Positions 25,059-35,900 are shown, numbered from the stretch's first letter. The stretch is DNA of 64,000 nucleotides from Treponema rectale (GCF_014202035.1 NZ_JACHFR010000002.1:558001-622000), one strand, 5' to 3'. Notes: a model not told the origin generated them from the letters alone. Made by a program: numbers and translations.

Positions 25059-26414
25059 ATGGGAGAAAAAAAAATAATAAATATTATAAAAGTAAGAGAA
25101 GATAAAGATCCTATAGAATTTGAAAGAGACTCAGAAAAAGAAGGTTGCTTTAAGCTTTTAAAAGAAGATACATCATATATTAATAATGAAGGAATTTTTT
25201 CTGAATTAGATTTACATTCTCGTGTTGAGCCATGGCTTTCTTCTCTTTTTCAATCTGAACATCTTTCTTTATTATTAGGAAGTGGTTTAAGTACAGCAAT
25301 TCAATTTGAAGCAACCGGAAAATCTAATAATGGAATGAATGAATTAGATCTTTCTGAAACAAAATACAAAGATAAGATTAAAACATTTGCTACAGAAAGT
25401 GCAAAAAAAACAGGTCGTGGAATTTCAAATATAGAAGATGAAATTAGGATAGCTAATGAATTATTACGTGGGTTAAAAATCAGTGGATTGGAAGAGGACG
25501 ATACAAAAAAATTAGAAGAAGTAGTAAATAAAAATTTACAAGATTTTACTGAAAATATTTCAACTATTGAAAACACCATTGCAACAGCTGAAATAGACAA
25601 AAGAGAAAAAGCTTTTCAACTACTAGTTTCATTCCTTATGAGTTTTGCAAGCAGAACTGGCACAAGAGACAGACTTCACATTTTTACAACCAACTATGAT
25701 AGGCTTATTGAAGAAGGAGCTGATATTGCAGGTCTTCATTTGATTGATAGATTTGTTGGTAGCTTAAATCCAATTTTTAGGTCTTCTCGTCTTGATATTG
25801 ATATGCATTATAATCCGCCAGGAATTAGAGGTGAACCAAGATATCTTGAAGGCGTTGCAAAATACACAAAACTGCATGGTTCAATAGACTGGGTTGAAAC
25901 TGATTCTCATTATATAAGAAAAATCGGAATGCCATTTGGAGCAAATTCATTAAAGCCATTTCTAGAAGCTGCAAATGTTCCAGAAAACTATCAAAAGGTT
26001 TTAATTTATCCAAACTCGTCAAAGGACAGAGAAACTGCTGAATATCCTTATGTTGAATTGTTTAGGGATTTTGCAGCAGCACTTTGTAGACCTAATTCAA
26101 CACTTGTTGTTTATGGTTATAGTTTTGGAGATGATCATATCAATAGAATTATTGCTGATATGTTAACAATTCCTTCAACGCATTTAGTAATAATTGCATT
26201 TAATGACAAAGAAGGTCGTGCTATACAATTCTATGAGTCTTGTGGACGTAAAGACCAGATTACATTATTTATTGGTGAAGATATAGCGAATATAAAAGCA
26301 TTAACAAGTTTATACCTTCCTAAGTCTGCTATTGATAAGACTTCTATTAAGATGGCTGAATTAATAAAAGCGCGTATTACAACAAAAGATGATACACCAG
26401 AGGAGAAAAAATAA
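25059..26414 (+). CDS. SIR2-domain NADase-like protein
   Basis: 451 residues. A Rossmann-type SIR2 domain is recognisable: SLLLGSGLST (about 69-78), FTTNYDRLIE (about 209-218), the catalytic-type KLHGSIDW (about 270-277) and VVYGYSFGDDHINR (about 349-362). An insertion rich in charged helices (about 100-190) separates the first two motifs. SIR2 proteins of this kind in defence loci hydrolyse NAD+ and cause abortive infection. herA follows after 3 bases, the arrangement of the known SIR2-HerA pair. Asn and His of the active site are intact, so activity is expected. Confidence 0.88.
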   Translation: MGEKKIINIIKVREDKDPIEFERDSEKEGCFKLLKEDTSYINNEGIFSELDLHSRVEPWLSSLFQSEHLSLLLGSGLSTAIQFEATGKSNNGMNELDLSETKYKDKIKTFATESAKKTGRGISNIEDEIRIANELLRGLKISGLEEDDTKKLEEVVNKNLQDFTENISTIENTIATAEIDKREKAFQLLVSFLMSFASRTGTRDRLHIFTTNYDRLIEEGADIAGLHLIDRFVGSLNPIFRSSRLDIDMHYNPPGIRGEPRYLEGVAKYTKLHGSIDWVETDSHYIRKIGMPFGANSLKPFLEAANVPENYQKVLIYPNSSKDRETAEYPYVELFRDFAAALCRPNSTLVVYGYSFGDDHINRIIADMLTIPSTHLVIIAFNDKEGRAIQFYESCGRKDQITLFIGEDIANIKALTSLYLPKSAIDKTSIKMAELIKARITTKDDTPEEKK

Positions 26415-26417
26415 AAA

Positions 26418-28481
26418 ATGATGTCTCCAATTGAGAACTCTGAAAGCTTACGAGTTGGTACAATAGATTTTATTTCTCCTGATGAAATTAAAGTTCTTCT
26501 GGATATAGAAGTTCCGAATGATGTTACTTTAAATACAGGTGTTCCTCGTTCATTTCCTAGAATAAATGGATATGTATTGTTTTCTTGTGAAAATGGTTAT
26601 TTAGTTGGACAAATTAACTGGATTACAATTGAGCGTTCACAATATCCGAAAAGACGTGGAATCCAGGATTTTGGAATAATAGATTTACCTTTCCCATTAA
26701 GAATTATAAGTATTAATCCACTTGGAGTTTTGCGTTATTCAAAACAATCAACTGATGGTAAAATTGAATATGAGTTTTCAAGGGGAATCGATCTTTTCCC
26801 TACTGTAGGAGACCCGGCATATCTTCCAACAGAAGAACAATTAAAAGCTATTATTGAAAATGGCGAAAATCGACGTGTACAAATAGGAACAAGTCCATTG
26901 TGTGGTAATGCTGTAGTTTCTGTTGATCCAGATAAATTATTTGGAAGACATGTCGCAGTTTTAGGAAATACAGGAAGCGGAAAATCTTGTTCTGTAGCCG
27001 GTTTAATCAGATGGTCAATTGAAGCTACTGAGAAAAAGGCTAATTCACGTTTTATAATTCTTGATCCGAATGGTGAATATTCAGAATGTTTTTCAGATTT
27101 TAATAATGTGAATCGTTTTGCAGTTGAACCTGATGATGAAAAAGAAATAAAACAATTAAAAGTACCTTTATGGTTATGGAATACAGATGAATGGATTGCT
27201 TTTACACAAGCTGGAGGAAAGGCTCAGAAACCAACTCTTGTACAAGCTTTAAGAAGTGTTCGAGATGGGCTTTTTTCGCCAGAAATAGGAGAATCTGTTA
27301 GAACAAAAAACTTTTTAAGAACAATATATGAAATAATCGAAATTGAAATTAAAAAAGGTACACCTTGGGCTGAATTTCCAAAGCCAAAATCTTTTTTTGA
27401 AAAACTTAAGAAATGGAATGATTCATTAGTTGAAAATGATGATTTTACAGAAGAAGAAAAGGATGCACTTAATGAAATAAAAAATGAAATTGGACAACTT
27501 ATAACTGCACGTTCTGTTCAGTATCCAACTATGGATTTTTCTAGAACAGAAGTTACAAGTGTCAAAGATGCAATTAACAAAGCATATTTTGCATTTGGTG
27601 GGACTTCCAAAGATTTCTTACCAACAGATGAAAATATTCCTCTGCCATTTACTGGCGAAATGTTTTTGTCAAGTATTACTGCTAATGCAGAGTTAATGGG
27701 AACAAGCGAATATGTAGAAACCATGCGTATGCGAGTTCAAACATTGCTTTCAGACAAACACCTAAAACCTGTAATTAGTTATGAAGCAGATTATTCATTA
27801 GAACAATGGCTTGAAGACTATATTTGTCCTAAAACAGAAGACTCTTCAGCAATTACAATTATAGATTTATCTTTACTCCCAAGTGAAATGACTCATATTA
27901 TTGCATCTGTAATTGCAAGAATGACGCTAGAATCTTTACAGCGTTACAGAAAAATTAATAATGGAAAAACACTCCCAACTACAATAGTTATGGAAGAAGC
28001 TCATACGTTTATAAAAAGATATAATGATGATACTGAAACTTATTCTGCTTCTTCAACTTGTGCTAAGATTTTTGAAAAAATTGCACGTGAAGGAAGAAAA
28101 TTTGGTTTAGGTTTAGTTTTATCTTCACAAAGACCAAGTGAACTTTCTCCAACTGTGCTTTCACAGTGTAATACATTCTTATTACACAGAATATCTAATG
28201 ACAGAGACCAAGAATTAGTACATAGATTGGTACCTGATAACTTACGAGGATTGTTAAGAGATTTACCATCGCTTCCTTCTAGAAACGCAATTCTTTTGGG
28301 CTGGGCAACAGAATTACCTATATTGGTACAAATGAAACTTTTGAAAAAAGAATTTAGACCAAAATCAAATGATCCAGAATACTGGAAATACTGGACTGAA
28401 AATACAGAAACAGTTGATTGGCAAACAATAGCAAATGATTGGCAAGATAAAGGAAATGTCAATAATCAACAGAATGTATAG
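26418..28481 (+). CDS. HerA-type hexameric ATPase/translocase
   Basis: 687 residues, ribosome binding site aggagaaaa. An N-terminal HAS-barrel-like region (SLRVGTIDFI, GYVLFSCENGYLVGQI) precedes the FtsK/HerA ATPase: Walker A VLGNTGSGKSCS (about 181-192), LDPNGEYSE (about 214-222), Walker B TTIVMEEAHTFI (about 516-527) and SSQRPSELSP (about 569-578). In SIR2-HerA systems the hexamer scaffolds the NADase and may pump DNA. It directly follows the SIR2 gene; a TIR gene comes 20 bases later. Confidence 0.9.
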   Translation: MMSPIENSESLRVGTIDFISPDEIKVLLDIEVPNDVTLNTGVPRSFPRINGYVLFSCENGYLVGQINWITIERSQYPKRRGIQDFGIIDLPFPLRIISINPLGVLRYSKQSTDGKIEYEFSRGIDLFPTVGDPAYLPTEEQLKAIIENGENRRVQIGTSPLCGNAVVSVDPDKLFGRHVAVLGNTGSGKSCSVAGLIRWSIEATEKKANSRFIILDPNGEYSECFSDFNNVNRFAVEPDDEKEIKQLKVPLWLWNTDEWIAFTQAGGKAQKPTLVQALRSVRDGLFSPEIGESVRTKNFLRTIYEIIEIEIKKGTPWAEFPKPKSFFEKLKKWNDSLVENDDFTEEEKDALNEIKNEIGQLITARSVQYPTMDFSRTEVTSVKDAINKAYFAFGGTSKDFLPTDENIPLPFTGEMFLSSITANAELMGTSEYVETMRMRVQTLLSDKHLKPVISYEADYSLEQWLEDYICPKTEDSSAITIIDLSLLPSEMTHIIASVIARMTLESLQRYRKINNGKTLPTTIVMEEAHTFIKRYNDDTETYSASSTCAKIFEKIAREGRKFGLGLVLSSQRPSELSPTVLSQCNTFLLHRISNDRDQELVHRLVPDNLRGLLRDLPSLPSRNAILLGWATELPILVQMKLLKKEFRPKSNDPEYWKYWTENTETVDWQTIANDWQDKGNVNNQQNV

Positions 28482-28501
28482 AAAAGAGAGGAAAGAATAG
28501 A

Positions 28502-29362
28502 ATGTCTGTTTCTATGTATCAAAATAATGTAAATCGTCTCGATAAAGAAATTGCAGATTTAGAAGCAAGAAAAGCAAAACTTGATTCTGATTCTGCAAAT
28601 TTAGAAAGTAGAATATTGTCTGTGGAAAAAACAATTACAAAAAATACATCTCTTTCATCTCTTCAAAGCAAACAAAGACAAATTTCCAGTTATCAAAATG
28701 ATATTTCAAAAAAGAGAAAGGATTCTGCTGATTTAGGGAAAAAAATTGCAGATAAAAGAAAAAAGAGAACAGAGGAATTTCAGAAACTTCAAAAAGCTCA
28801 AGAGCAGGAAAATAAAAAGCAGCAAGATGCAAACAGAAGAATACAACAATCTTATGAGAGACAAATTGCAGCCTTAACTAATCAATTGGCAATTAATAAT
28901 ACTCATTCGATTGTTGAGACTTCTGAAGATTCTGATAAAGAAGAATATGATGTTTTTGTATCTCATGCATGGGAAGATAAAGAAGATTTTGTTGATGAAT
29001 TTGTTTCTGAACTCGAGAAGATTGGTTTAAGAGTCTGGTATGACAAGAATCGTCTTAAAATTGGCGATAAAATGCGACAAAAAATAGATGATGGATTGAA
29101 AAAATCTCGTTTTGGTATTGTTGTTTTATCACCTAATTATATAGCAGAGAATAAATATTGGACTAAAGCAGAATTAGATGGTTTATTTCAGAGGGAAACA
29201 TATAATAATAAAGTTATATTACCAATCTGGCATAATTTAACCAAAAAACAAGTTATTGATTTTAGTCCCATAATAGCAGACAGAAAAGCAGCAACAACCG
29301 CACTTCAAACACCTGCGGAAATTGCACAAGAAATAAAAGATTTATTTGAAGATGGAGAATAA
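28502..29362 (+). CDS. Coiled-coil plus TIR-domain effector
   Basis: 286 residues. Residues 1-140 are a long coiled coil (NRLDKEIADLEARKAKLDSD and similar heptads), giving oligomerisation or sensing. Residues 150-265 form a TIR domain: EYDVFVSHAWEDKEDF, LGLRVWYDKNRLKIGDK-like box (here IGLRVWYD), FGIVVLSPNYIAENKYW and the putative catalytic Glu in KAELDGLF. Bacterial TIR domains are NADases or make cyclic ADP-ribose signals. Strong site agaggaaag. The stop lies 4 bases before the mod start, so it is locked into the operon. Confidence 0.9.
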   Translation: MSVSMYQNNVNRLDKEIADLEARKAKLDSDSANLESRILSVEKTITKNTSLSSLQSKQRQISSYQNDISKKRKDSADLGKKIADKRKKRTEEFQKLQKAQEQENKKQQDANRRIQQSYERQIAALTNQLAINNTHSIVETSEDSDKEEYDVFVSHAWEDKEDFVDEFVSELEKIGLRVWYDKNRLKIGDKMRQKIDDGLKKSRFGIVVLSPNYIAENKYWTKAELDGLFQRETYNNKVILPIWHNLTKKQVIDFSPIIADRKAATTALQTPAEIAQEIKDLFEDGE

Positions 29363-29366
29363 AACT

Positions 29367-31403
29367 ATGGAACACTTACACATGCACTCACTTAATAAAA
29401 TTGACGAAAACATAAGCAAAATCGCAAATCTTTTTCCAAACTGTGTTACAGAAGCAAAAAACGATAATGGCGAAATCGTACACAAGATAGATTTTGACAT
29501 GCTCAAACAGGAACTTTCCAGTGTACTTGTTGAAGAACGTGAAGAACGCTATCAGTTTACTTGGCCTGACAAAAAACAGGCAATTCTCACTGCGAATGCT
29601 CCTATAAATAAGACACTGCGCCCATGTCGTGAAGAATCTGTTGATTTTGATACAACAGAGAACCTCTACATTGAAGGTGACAACCTTGAAGCACTCAAAC
29701 TTTTACAGGAAACATATCTTGGAAGAATCAAAATGATTTACATTGATCCTCCATACAACACGGGAAGTGATTTTATATATAACGATAATTTTGATGAAGC
29801 AGTTGATGAATATACTGACAAAAATGGAGATTATGATGTAAATGGAAATCAATTAGTTAAAAATCTAGAAACAGAAGGCCGTTTCCACACAAAATGGTTA
29901 AATATGATGTATCCTCGTCTTAAAATTGCAAGGGATTTATTGAAAGATGATGGTGGAATAATCTGTATTCAAATTGATGATAATGAATATGCAAACTTAA
30001 AAAAAATATGTGATGAAATATTTAATATTTCCAATTTTGTAACAACTATTGTTGTAAAAATGAGTGAACCGACAGGAGTAAAGATGTCTCATGCTAAAAC
30101 AAGAATTCCAAAGTTAAAAGAGTATATTCTTGTTTATAAAAAAGGAGATATTAAATTAAATTCTGTCCGTGTTCCAAAAGAAAAATGGGATAATGAATAT
30201 AAAACATATCTAACAAATATTACCCAGGAAGAATTGGATTTTGTAAAATCTATACGAGATAACGAAGATAGAACCGATAAAGAAATTCAAGAGGTAGATG
30301 AAATACTTAAGAAAATTTCATTTGTACCTATTACTACCATTTATAATGAGAATAATATTATTACAGACGATGATAAGTTAAACTTTAATTATTCAAATTC
30401 ATGGCGAATTATACGTACCGTTTCTATGTCAGGCGGTGCTAAAGAAATAGCTGATGAAAAAAAGAAGCAGATGAAACAGACTTTTTTCAATATAGTGACA
30501 CCTGAAAAGAAAATGTATTTTATAAAAGGTGATTATTCATCAGATGTAGAAAGCCCTCGAATTAAAATTCTTTTTGCTGATGATTATTTAACATTTAATC
30601 CATGTGATTTTTATTATGATATAAAAACAACAGGATTAGATAACGAGGGATATGTTCCATTTAGAAATGGTAAAAAACCTATTAAATTACTTACACGACT
30701 TATTAAACTTTTTACAAATGATAATGATATTGTTATGGATTTCTTTAGTGGTTCATGTTCAACAGGACACTCTGTTATGCAATTCTGCAATGAAGAAAAT
30801 TCAAAACGACCATTTATAATGGTGCAGCTTCAAGAAGATATAGATAGTCAATTAACAAAAGTTGATAAAGAAACAAAAAAAGACTTAATAAAAATAAATG
30901 CTTTCCTTGATAAGTATGGAAAACCTCACTATATAACCGAAGTTGGTAAACAAAGGTTGCGTTTAGCTGGAAATGATATTAATAATAATAACGTTGACAA
31001 AGGTTTCCGTGTTCTCAAAATTGATTCAACAAACATGGAAGACGTTTACTACACCCCAGACCACATTGACCCAAATGACCTCTTCAAAAATAACATTAAA
31101 TCAGACAGAACAGGGGAAGATCTTCTTTTCCAGACAATGCTCGACCTTGGCATTATGCTTTCCAGCAAAATCGAAACAAAGAAGATTAACGGCAAAGAAG
31201 TTTTCTGTGTAGAAGGCAACTACCTTATGGCCTGCTTTGATGACACCGTAGACGAAGCAACAATTACAGAAATCGCCAAAGAAAAGCCATATTACTTTGT
31301 AATGCGAGCCCCAGCAAACTCAAAAGATGGTGACAGTCTTATCACTAATTTTGAGCAGATATTTACAACTTACAGCCCGGACACAGTTCGCAAAATACTG
31401 TAA
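29367..31403 (+). CDS. Type III DNA methyltransferase (Mod)
   Basis: 678 residues from the ATG at 29367, chosen because ggag in the TIR stop region is 9 bases upstream; ATG 29352 and TTG 29346 are in frame. Beta-class order: catalytic DPPYNTGSDFIYNDNF (about 125-140) comes before the SAM motif MDFFSGSCSTGHSV (about 458-471, where GSG is GSC). The variable centre (about 210-450) is the target-recognition region and is markedly more A+T-rich than both ends of the gene, as if exchanged. Methylates adenine in an asymmetric site to protect host DNA and guides Res. The cognate Res lies beyond the AbiE pair. Confidence 0.9.
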   Translation: MEHLHMHSLNKIDENISKIANLFPNCVTEAKNDNGEIVHKIDFDMLKQELSSVLVEEREERYQFTWPDKKQAILTANAPINKTLRPCREESVDFDTTENLYIEGDNLEALKLLQETYLGRIKMIYIDPPYNTGSDFIYNDNFDEAVDEYTDKNGDYDVNGNQLVKNLETEGRFHTKWLNMMYPRLKIARDLLKDDGGIICIQIDDNEYANLKKICDEIFNISNFVTTIVVKMSEPTGVKMSHAKTRIPKLKEYILVYKKGDIKLNSVRVPKEKWDNEYKTYLTNITQEELDFVKSIRDNEDRTDKEIQEVDEILKKISFVPITTIYNENNIITDDDKLNFNYSNSWRIIRTVSMSGGAKEIADEKKKQMKQTFFNIVTPEKKMYFIKGDYSSDVESPRIKILFADDYLTFNPCDFYYDIKTTGLDNEGYVPFRNGKKPIKLLTRLIKLFTNDNDIVMDFFSGSCSTGHSVMQFCNEENSKRPFIMVQLQEDIDSQLTKVDKETKKDLIKINAFLDKYGKPHYITEVGKQRLRLAGNDINNNNVDKGFRVLKIDSTNMEDVYYTPDHIDPNDLFKNNIKSDRTGEDLLFQTMLDLGIMLSSKIETKKINGKEVFCVEGNYLMACFDDTVDEATITEIAKEKPYYFVMRAPANSKDGDSLITNFEQIFTTYSPDTVRKIL

Positions 31404-31413
31404 ACAGGTTTAT

Positions 31414-31449
31414 TTTTATATCGAAGTGTGAGATAATATCGATATAAAA
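31414..31449. promoter_or_regulatory. AbiE operator/promoter
   Basis: ttttatatcga (31414-31424) and tcgatataaaa (31439-31449) are a perfect 11-base inverted repeat with 14 bases between. gataat (31432-31437), a -10 candidate, lies inside. AbiEi-type antitoxins are known to repress their own promoters by binding inverted repeats, so this fits negative autoregulation. Confidence 0.75.
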
Positions 31450-31471
31450 CTAAACTTCGGAAGGTAGTGAC

Positions 31472-32059
31472 ATGGACGAGAAAATTATTGCGACTGCAAA
31501 ACAGAACGGAAATCTCATAACCACGGCTCAAGTTCGTAATATCGGGCTGTCTAATACAATGCTGTCAAAATATGTGGACTCTGGCTCTTTAATCCGTGTG
31601 TGTCATGGAATTTACGCTTTGCCTGATAGTGTAATAGATGATATGTACGTTTTGAACCTCAGAAGTCAGAAAATTGTATTTTCCCATGAAAGTGCGCTTT
31701 TTCTTAATGGCATCTCGGACAGGACACCTTTTTCTGCAACGGTAACTATCCCTTCCAATGCGGCTGTTTCTGCTGATATAAAAAGTGAATGTACTTGTTT
31801 TTACATTCAGCCTGATTTATATGAACTTGGACTTGAAGAACGAAAGACGACATTCGGAAATTCTGTCCGCTGCTATAATGCAGAAAGAACAGTCTGTGAC
31901 ATTTTGCGGAGCCGTTCCCGCATGGACGAAGAGACTGTTGTTTCCGCTGTAAAAAACTATGTGCTGTCAAAAGACAAAGATTTTTTTCGCCTTTATGAAT
32001 ATGCGCAGAAGTTCAAGGTTTCTGATCAAGTCAGAAAATATATGGAGGTGCTTGTATGA
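31472..32059 (+). CDS. abiEi: AbiEi-type antitoxin/transcriptional repressor
   Basis: 195 residues, site ggaaggtag. N-terminal winged helix (ITTAQVRNIGLSNTMLSKYV, GSLIRVCHGIYALPD) and the C-terminal AbiEi domain (VFSHESALFLNGISDRTP, ERTVCDILRSRSRMDEE). In type IV toxin-antitoxin systems this protein represses the operon and counteracts the AbiEii nucleotidyltransferase without direct binding. It ends overlapping the next start by 4 bases. G+C of this pair is closer to the chromosome than that of the neighbouring mod centre, pointing to separate acquisition. Confidence 0.9.
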   Translation: MDEKIIATAKQNGNLITTAQVRNIGLSNTMLSKYVDSGSLIRVCHGIYALPDSVIDDMYVLNLRSQKIVFSHESALFLNGISDRTPFSATVTIPSNAAVSADIKSECTCFYIQPDLYELGLEERKTTFGNSVRCYNAERTVCDILRSRSRMDEETVVSAVKNYVLSKDKDFFRLYEYAQKFKVSDQVRKYMEVLV

Positions 32060-32907
32060 AACAAACAACGGCAAATGCAATGAGCCTTCGTGCAAAAATA
32101 AACAATTACGCAAAAGAGCATGGAATTCTTGCACAGGTCGTTTTGCAGAATTATATGTTTGAGTGCCTTTTGGATAGAATCTCACGCTCAAAGTATGTGG
32201 ATAATTTTGTAATCAAGGGCGGAATCCTTGTCAGCTCGCTTGTAGGACTTGATGTGCGCTCTACCATGGATATGGACACAACTCTTGTTCATCTTTCCCT
32301 TACCGAAGAAAAGATAAAGGAAGCCATGAATGCCATTATCACCGTTCCTGCCGATGATGGTGTGGTTTTCAATTTCGTTTCTGTTGAACCTATTAGAAAA
32401 GATGATGTTTACGGCGGTTTCTGCCTTAGGCTTGATGCAAAATACGAGAGTATAGAAACTCCGCTTTCGATAGATATTTCGACGGGAGATGCAATAACAC
32501 CGGAACCGATTAACTACGGCTATAAAAGGCTTTTTAATAGCGAGAACGTCATTCCCTTACGTTCTTATCCGCTAGAAACAGTGCTTGCCGAAAAAATTGA
32601 AACAATAATCACACGCGGCATTTTGAATACTCGACCTCGTGATTTTTACGATGTATATATTTTGACAAAAACTCAAGGATACAATGCAGAAACTTTGCGC
32701 AAAGCCATTTTTGCAACGGCGGAACATCGCGGAACAAAAGCAATCATGGAAGCAGAAACAAACAGCCGCCTTGCTGTTATAGAAAACAGTTCGGAATTGC
32801 AATCGCAATGGGCAAAGTACCAGAAGAAATTTCCGTATGCAAAAGACATAACATATCAAGAAACTGTAAATGCTGTAAAAGAGGTAATTCATGAAATTTA
32901 CATTTAA
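32056..32907 (+). CDS. abiEii: AbiEii-type nucleotidyltransferase toxin
   Basis: 283 residues. Nucleotidyltransferase motifs: FVIKGGILVSSLVGLDVRST (about 49-68) with MDMDTTL supplying the paired aspartates, and PLETVLAEKIETIITRG followed by RPRDFYDVYIL (about 193-211). AbiEii toxins bind GTP or CTP and modify tRNA to stop growth on phage infection. ATGA overlap with abiEi upstream and a 17-base overlap with res downstream. The cassette therefore sits between mod and res without breaking either. Confidence 0.9.
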   Translation: MKQTTANAMSLRAKINNYAKEHGILAQVVLQNYMFECLLDRISRSKYVDNFVIKGGILVSSLVGLDVRSTMDMDTTLVHLSLTEEKIKEAMNAIITVPADDGVVFNFVSVEPIRKDDVYGGFCLRLDAKYESIETPLSIDISTGDAITPEPINYGYKRLFNSENVIPLRSYPLETVLAEKIETIITRGILNTRPRDFYDVYILTKTQGYNAETLRKAIFATAEHRGTKAIMEAETNSRLAVIENSSELQSQWAKYQKKFPYAKDITYQETVNAVKEVIHEIYI

Positions 32908-35900
32908 GATACAAAAATATCAGACAGAAGCTGTAGCTGCTCTTGTAAAATGTTTTGAAGGACAACAGTTTGCAGATAAAGTTCAATATTTACGTGATAA
33001 AGGAATTATGCCACAGGTTCAGAAAACTGAAATGGAACAAGGTGAATTATTTGAAAATGAACCTTCTGCAACAGACGAAGAACTTGAACAAGCAGATAAC
33101 GGTTATCGTAATGCTGATTTGATTCTTGGTGATAAAGAGCTTTTGGAAAATATCCATAAGATGCAGGACATCAATTTTATTATTCATTCTGCAAAGATTG
33201 AGCGTACTGCAGGAGTCCCAAGTTTTGATATTGAAATGGAAACCGGAACCGGTAAGACTTATGTTTATACAAAAACAATGTATGAACTGAACAAGGCTTA
33301 TGGCTGGAGTAAGTTTATGATTGTTGTTCCTTCTGTTGCTATTCGTGAAGGAATATACAAAAGCCTTGAATATACTCAAGACCATTTTATGCAGCAGTAT
33401 GGAAAGAAAATCAGATTCTTCATTTACAATTCAAAACGCTTGAATATGATTGATCAGTTTTCTGCCAGTGCTGATATAAATGTAATGATTATCAACACAC
33501 AGGCTTTTAATACTTCTTTGAATAAAGATAAGAATGTTGAAGGCCGTAAAGGAAACGAGGCTGCCCGCATTATTTACACAAAGCGTGATGAGTTTGCAAG
33601 TCGCCGTCCAATTGATGTAATTGCAGCTAATAGACCAATTTTGATTCTTGATGAACCTCAGCGAATGGGAGATGAAAAATCTGCTACACAGAAAGCTTTA
33701 ACTCAGTTTAAGCCTTTGTTTGTAATTAACTATTCTGCTACTCATAAGATACAGCACAATCTTGTTTACCGTCTTGATGCTTTGGATGCATATAATCAGA
33801 AGCTTGTAAAAAAGATTGAAGTAAAAGGCTTTAAGCTTGAAAATATTGCAGGAACAAATACTTATATCTACGCTGATTCTATTATTCTTTCAAAAAATGC
33901 TGCTCCTATGGTGAAGCTTGAGATTGAAGTTAAACAAGGAAATGGAATTAAACGACAATATGTAAAACTTAATCAGGGTGACAAGCTGGATGAAGCAAGT
34001 AAAGGACTTCCTGAATATAAAGGACTTTACATTGCTGAAATTTTACCACAGGAAAACCTGATTCGCTTTAATAAAGCTGTTAGTGATAACTCTGATTCTA
34101 CAGTTCTTAAAGTTGGTGAAATGACTGGAAACGTTGCAGAAAAAGATATACGTCGTGTTCAGATCCGTGAAACTATCCGAAGCCATTTTAAGAAAGAAAA
34201 AGAGTTTTATGATGCAGGACTTAGAATAAAAGTTTTGTCTTTGTTCTTTATTGATGAAGTTGCAAAATACCGCGCTTATGATGAAGATGGAAATGAAGTC
34301 CTTGGTGAATATGGCGAGATGTTTGAACAGGAATACAAAACTGTTTTGAATGACTTTGTGGATATTAATCCTAATAGTTATTATCAGAAAGTTTTGCTTC
34401 CAAGTTGTAATAATATTGGCCCTTGCCATGAAGGATATTTTAGTCGTGATAAAAAAGGAAAGTTTACAAATTCAACTGGTGACAGTGATGAAGATATTTC
34501 GACATACGATTTAATCTTAAAGCGAAAAGATTTGCTTTTGGATTTTGATATGCCTATACGTTTTATTTTCTCTCACTCTGCCTTGCGCGAAGGTTGGGAT
34601 AATCCTAATGTATTCCAGATTTGTACTCTTAAACATTCTGATAACAATATTAGCCGCCGCCAGGAAGTTGGCCGTGGTATGCGTCTTTGTGTAAACGAAG
34701 ATGGTGCCCGCCAGGATAAAGAAGTTCTGGCAGATGCTATTCATGATGTAAATACACTTACTGTAATTGCAAGTGAAAGCTACCGCGATTTTGTTGATGG
34801 ACTTCAGAAAGATATTACAGCTGAGCTTAGTGATTCTAGACCTAAGATTGCAAGCATGGATTATTTTGAAGGTAAAACAATTACTGTTTGCGGTCAGGAA
34901 ATTGAACTTGATACAAAACAGGCAAAAATCATTTATCAGTATCTTTTGAAAAATGATTACATTGATGATGAAGACAGACCAACAGAGATTTACAAGAATG
35001 CTGTTGAACTTGGAAACCTGCAAGGCTTTACAGGAAATCTTGAGAACACATTACCAGACGAACTAAAAGATAATGCCGAAGCACGTGTTGAAATGTTTGA
35101 ACAGGTTCAGAAGCTTATTCAGGCTGTTTATAATCCTTCTGTTCTTGTTGGAATGATTGATAACGGTCAGAAGCCTCAGTGGGAAAATGGAAATCCACTT
35201 AATAAGAACTTTGATAAGGATATATTCCAGGAGCTCTGGAAGAAGATTAATCATAAGTACACTTACAGCTGCCACTTTAATAGCGAAGAATTGATTACAA
35301 ATGCAGTTCAGGCTATTAAGAGCGATTTAAAAGTTGTACCTATGCGCTACACTCTGGAGATTGGTAAGCAGAAAGATAAGATTGATGAAAGTCAGATTCG
35401 CTCTGGAACTGCTTTTGGAAATGCTGATTCTGAAACTAAATCTTTGAGCCGTGCTGTTGCAAGTTCCGTAAAGTATGATTTGGTCGGTGATATTGCAAAA
35501 GGCTGTAAACTGACCCGCAAAACTGTTGCAACAATTTTGAGTCAACTGACTATAAAAGAAATGGAACAGTTTGGATTTAATCCTGAGAAGTTTATTCGTG
35601 ATGTAATTAATATCATCAATGCTCAGAAATCTACAAAGATTGTTGAGCATATTGAATACCATGAGCTTGAAGATACTTATGATTCAAGTATTTTTACTGC
35701 GCCGCATTTGCCAGACAAGACGCCATTTAAGGCCTCAAAGTGTATTCAGGACTTGGTATTTACAGACAGTACGGTTGAATGGAAGTTTGTAGAGGATTTG
35801 GATGGGGCTGCGGAAGTTGTTGTTTACGCCCGTCTTCCTCGCTCTTTTCAGATTCCAACTCCTGTTGGAAATTACGCACCTGACTGGGCTATTGCTTTTG

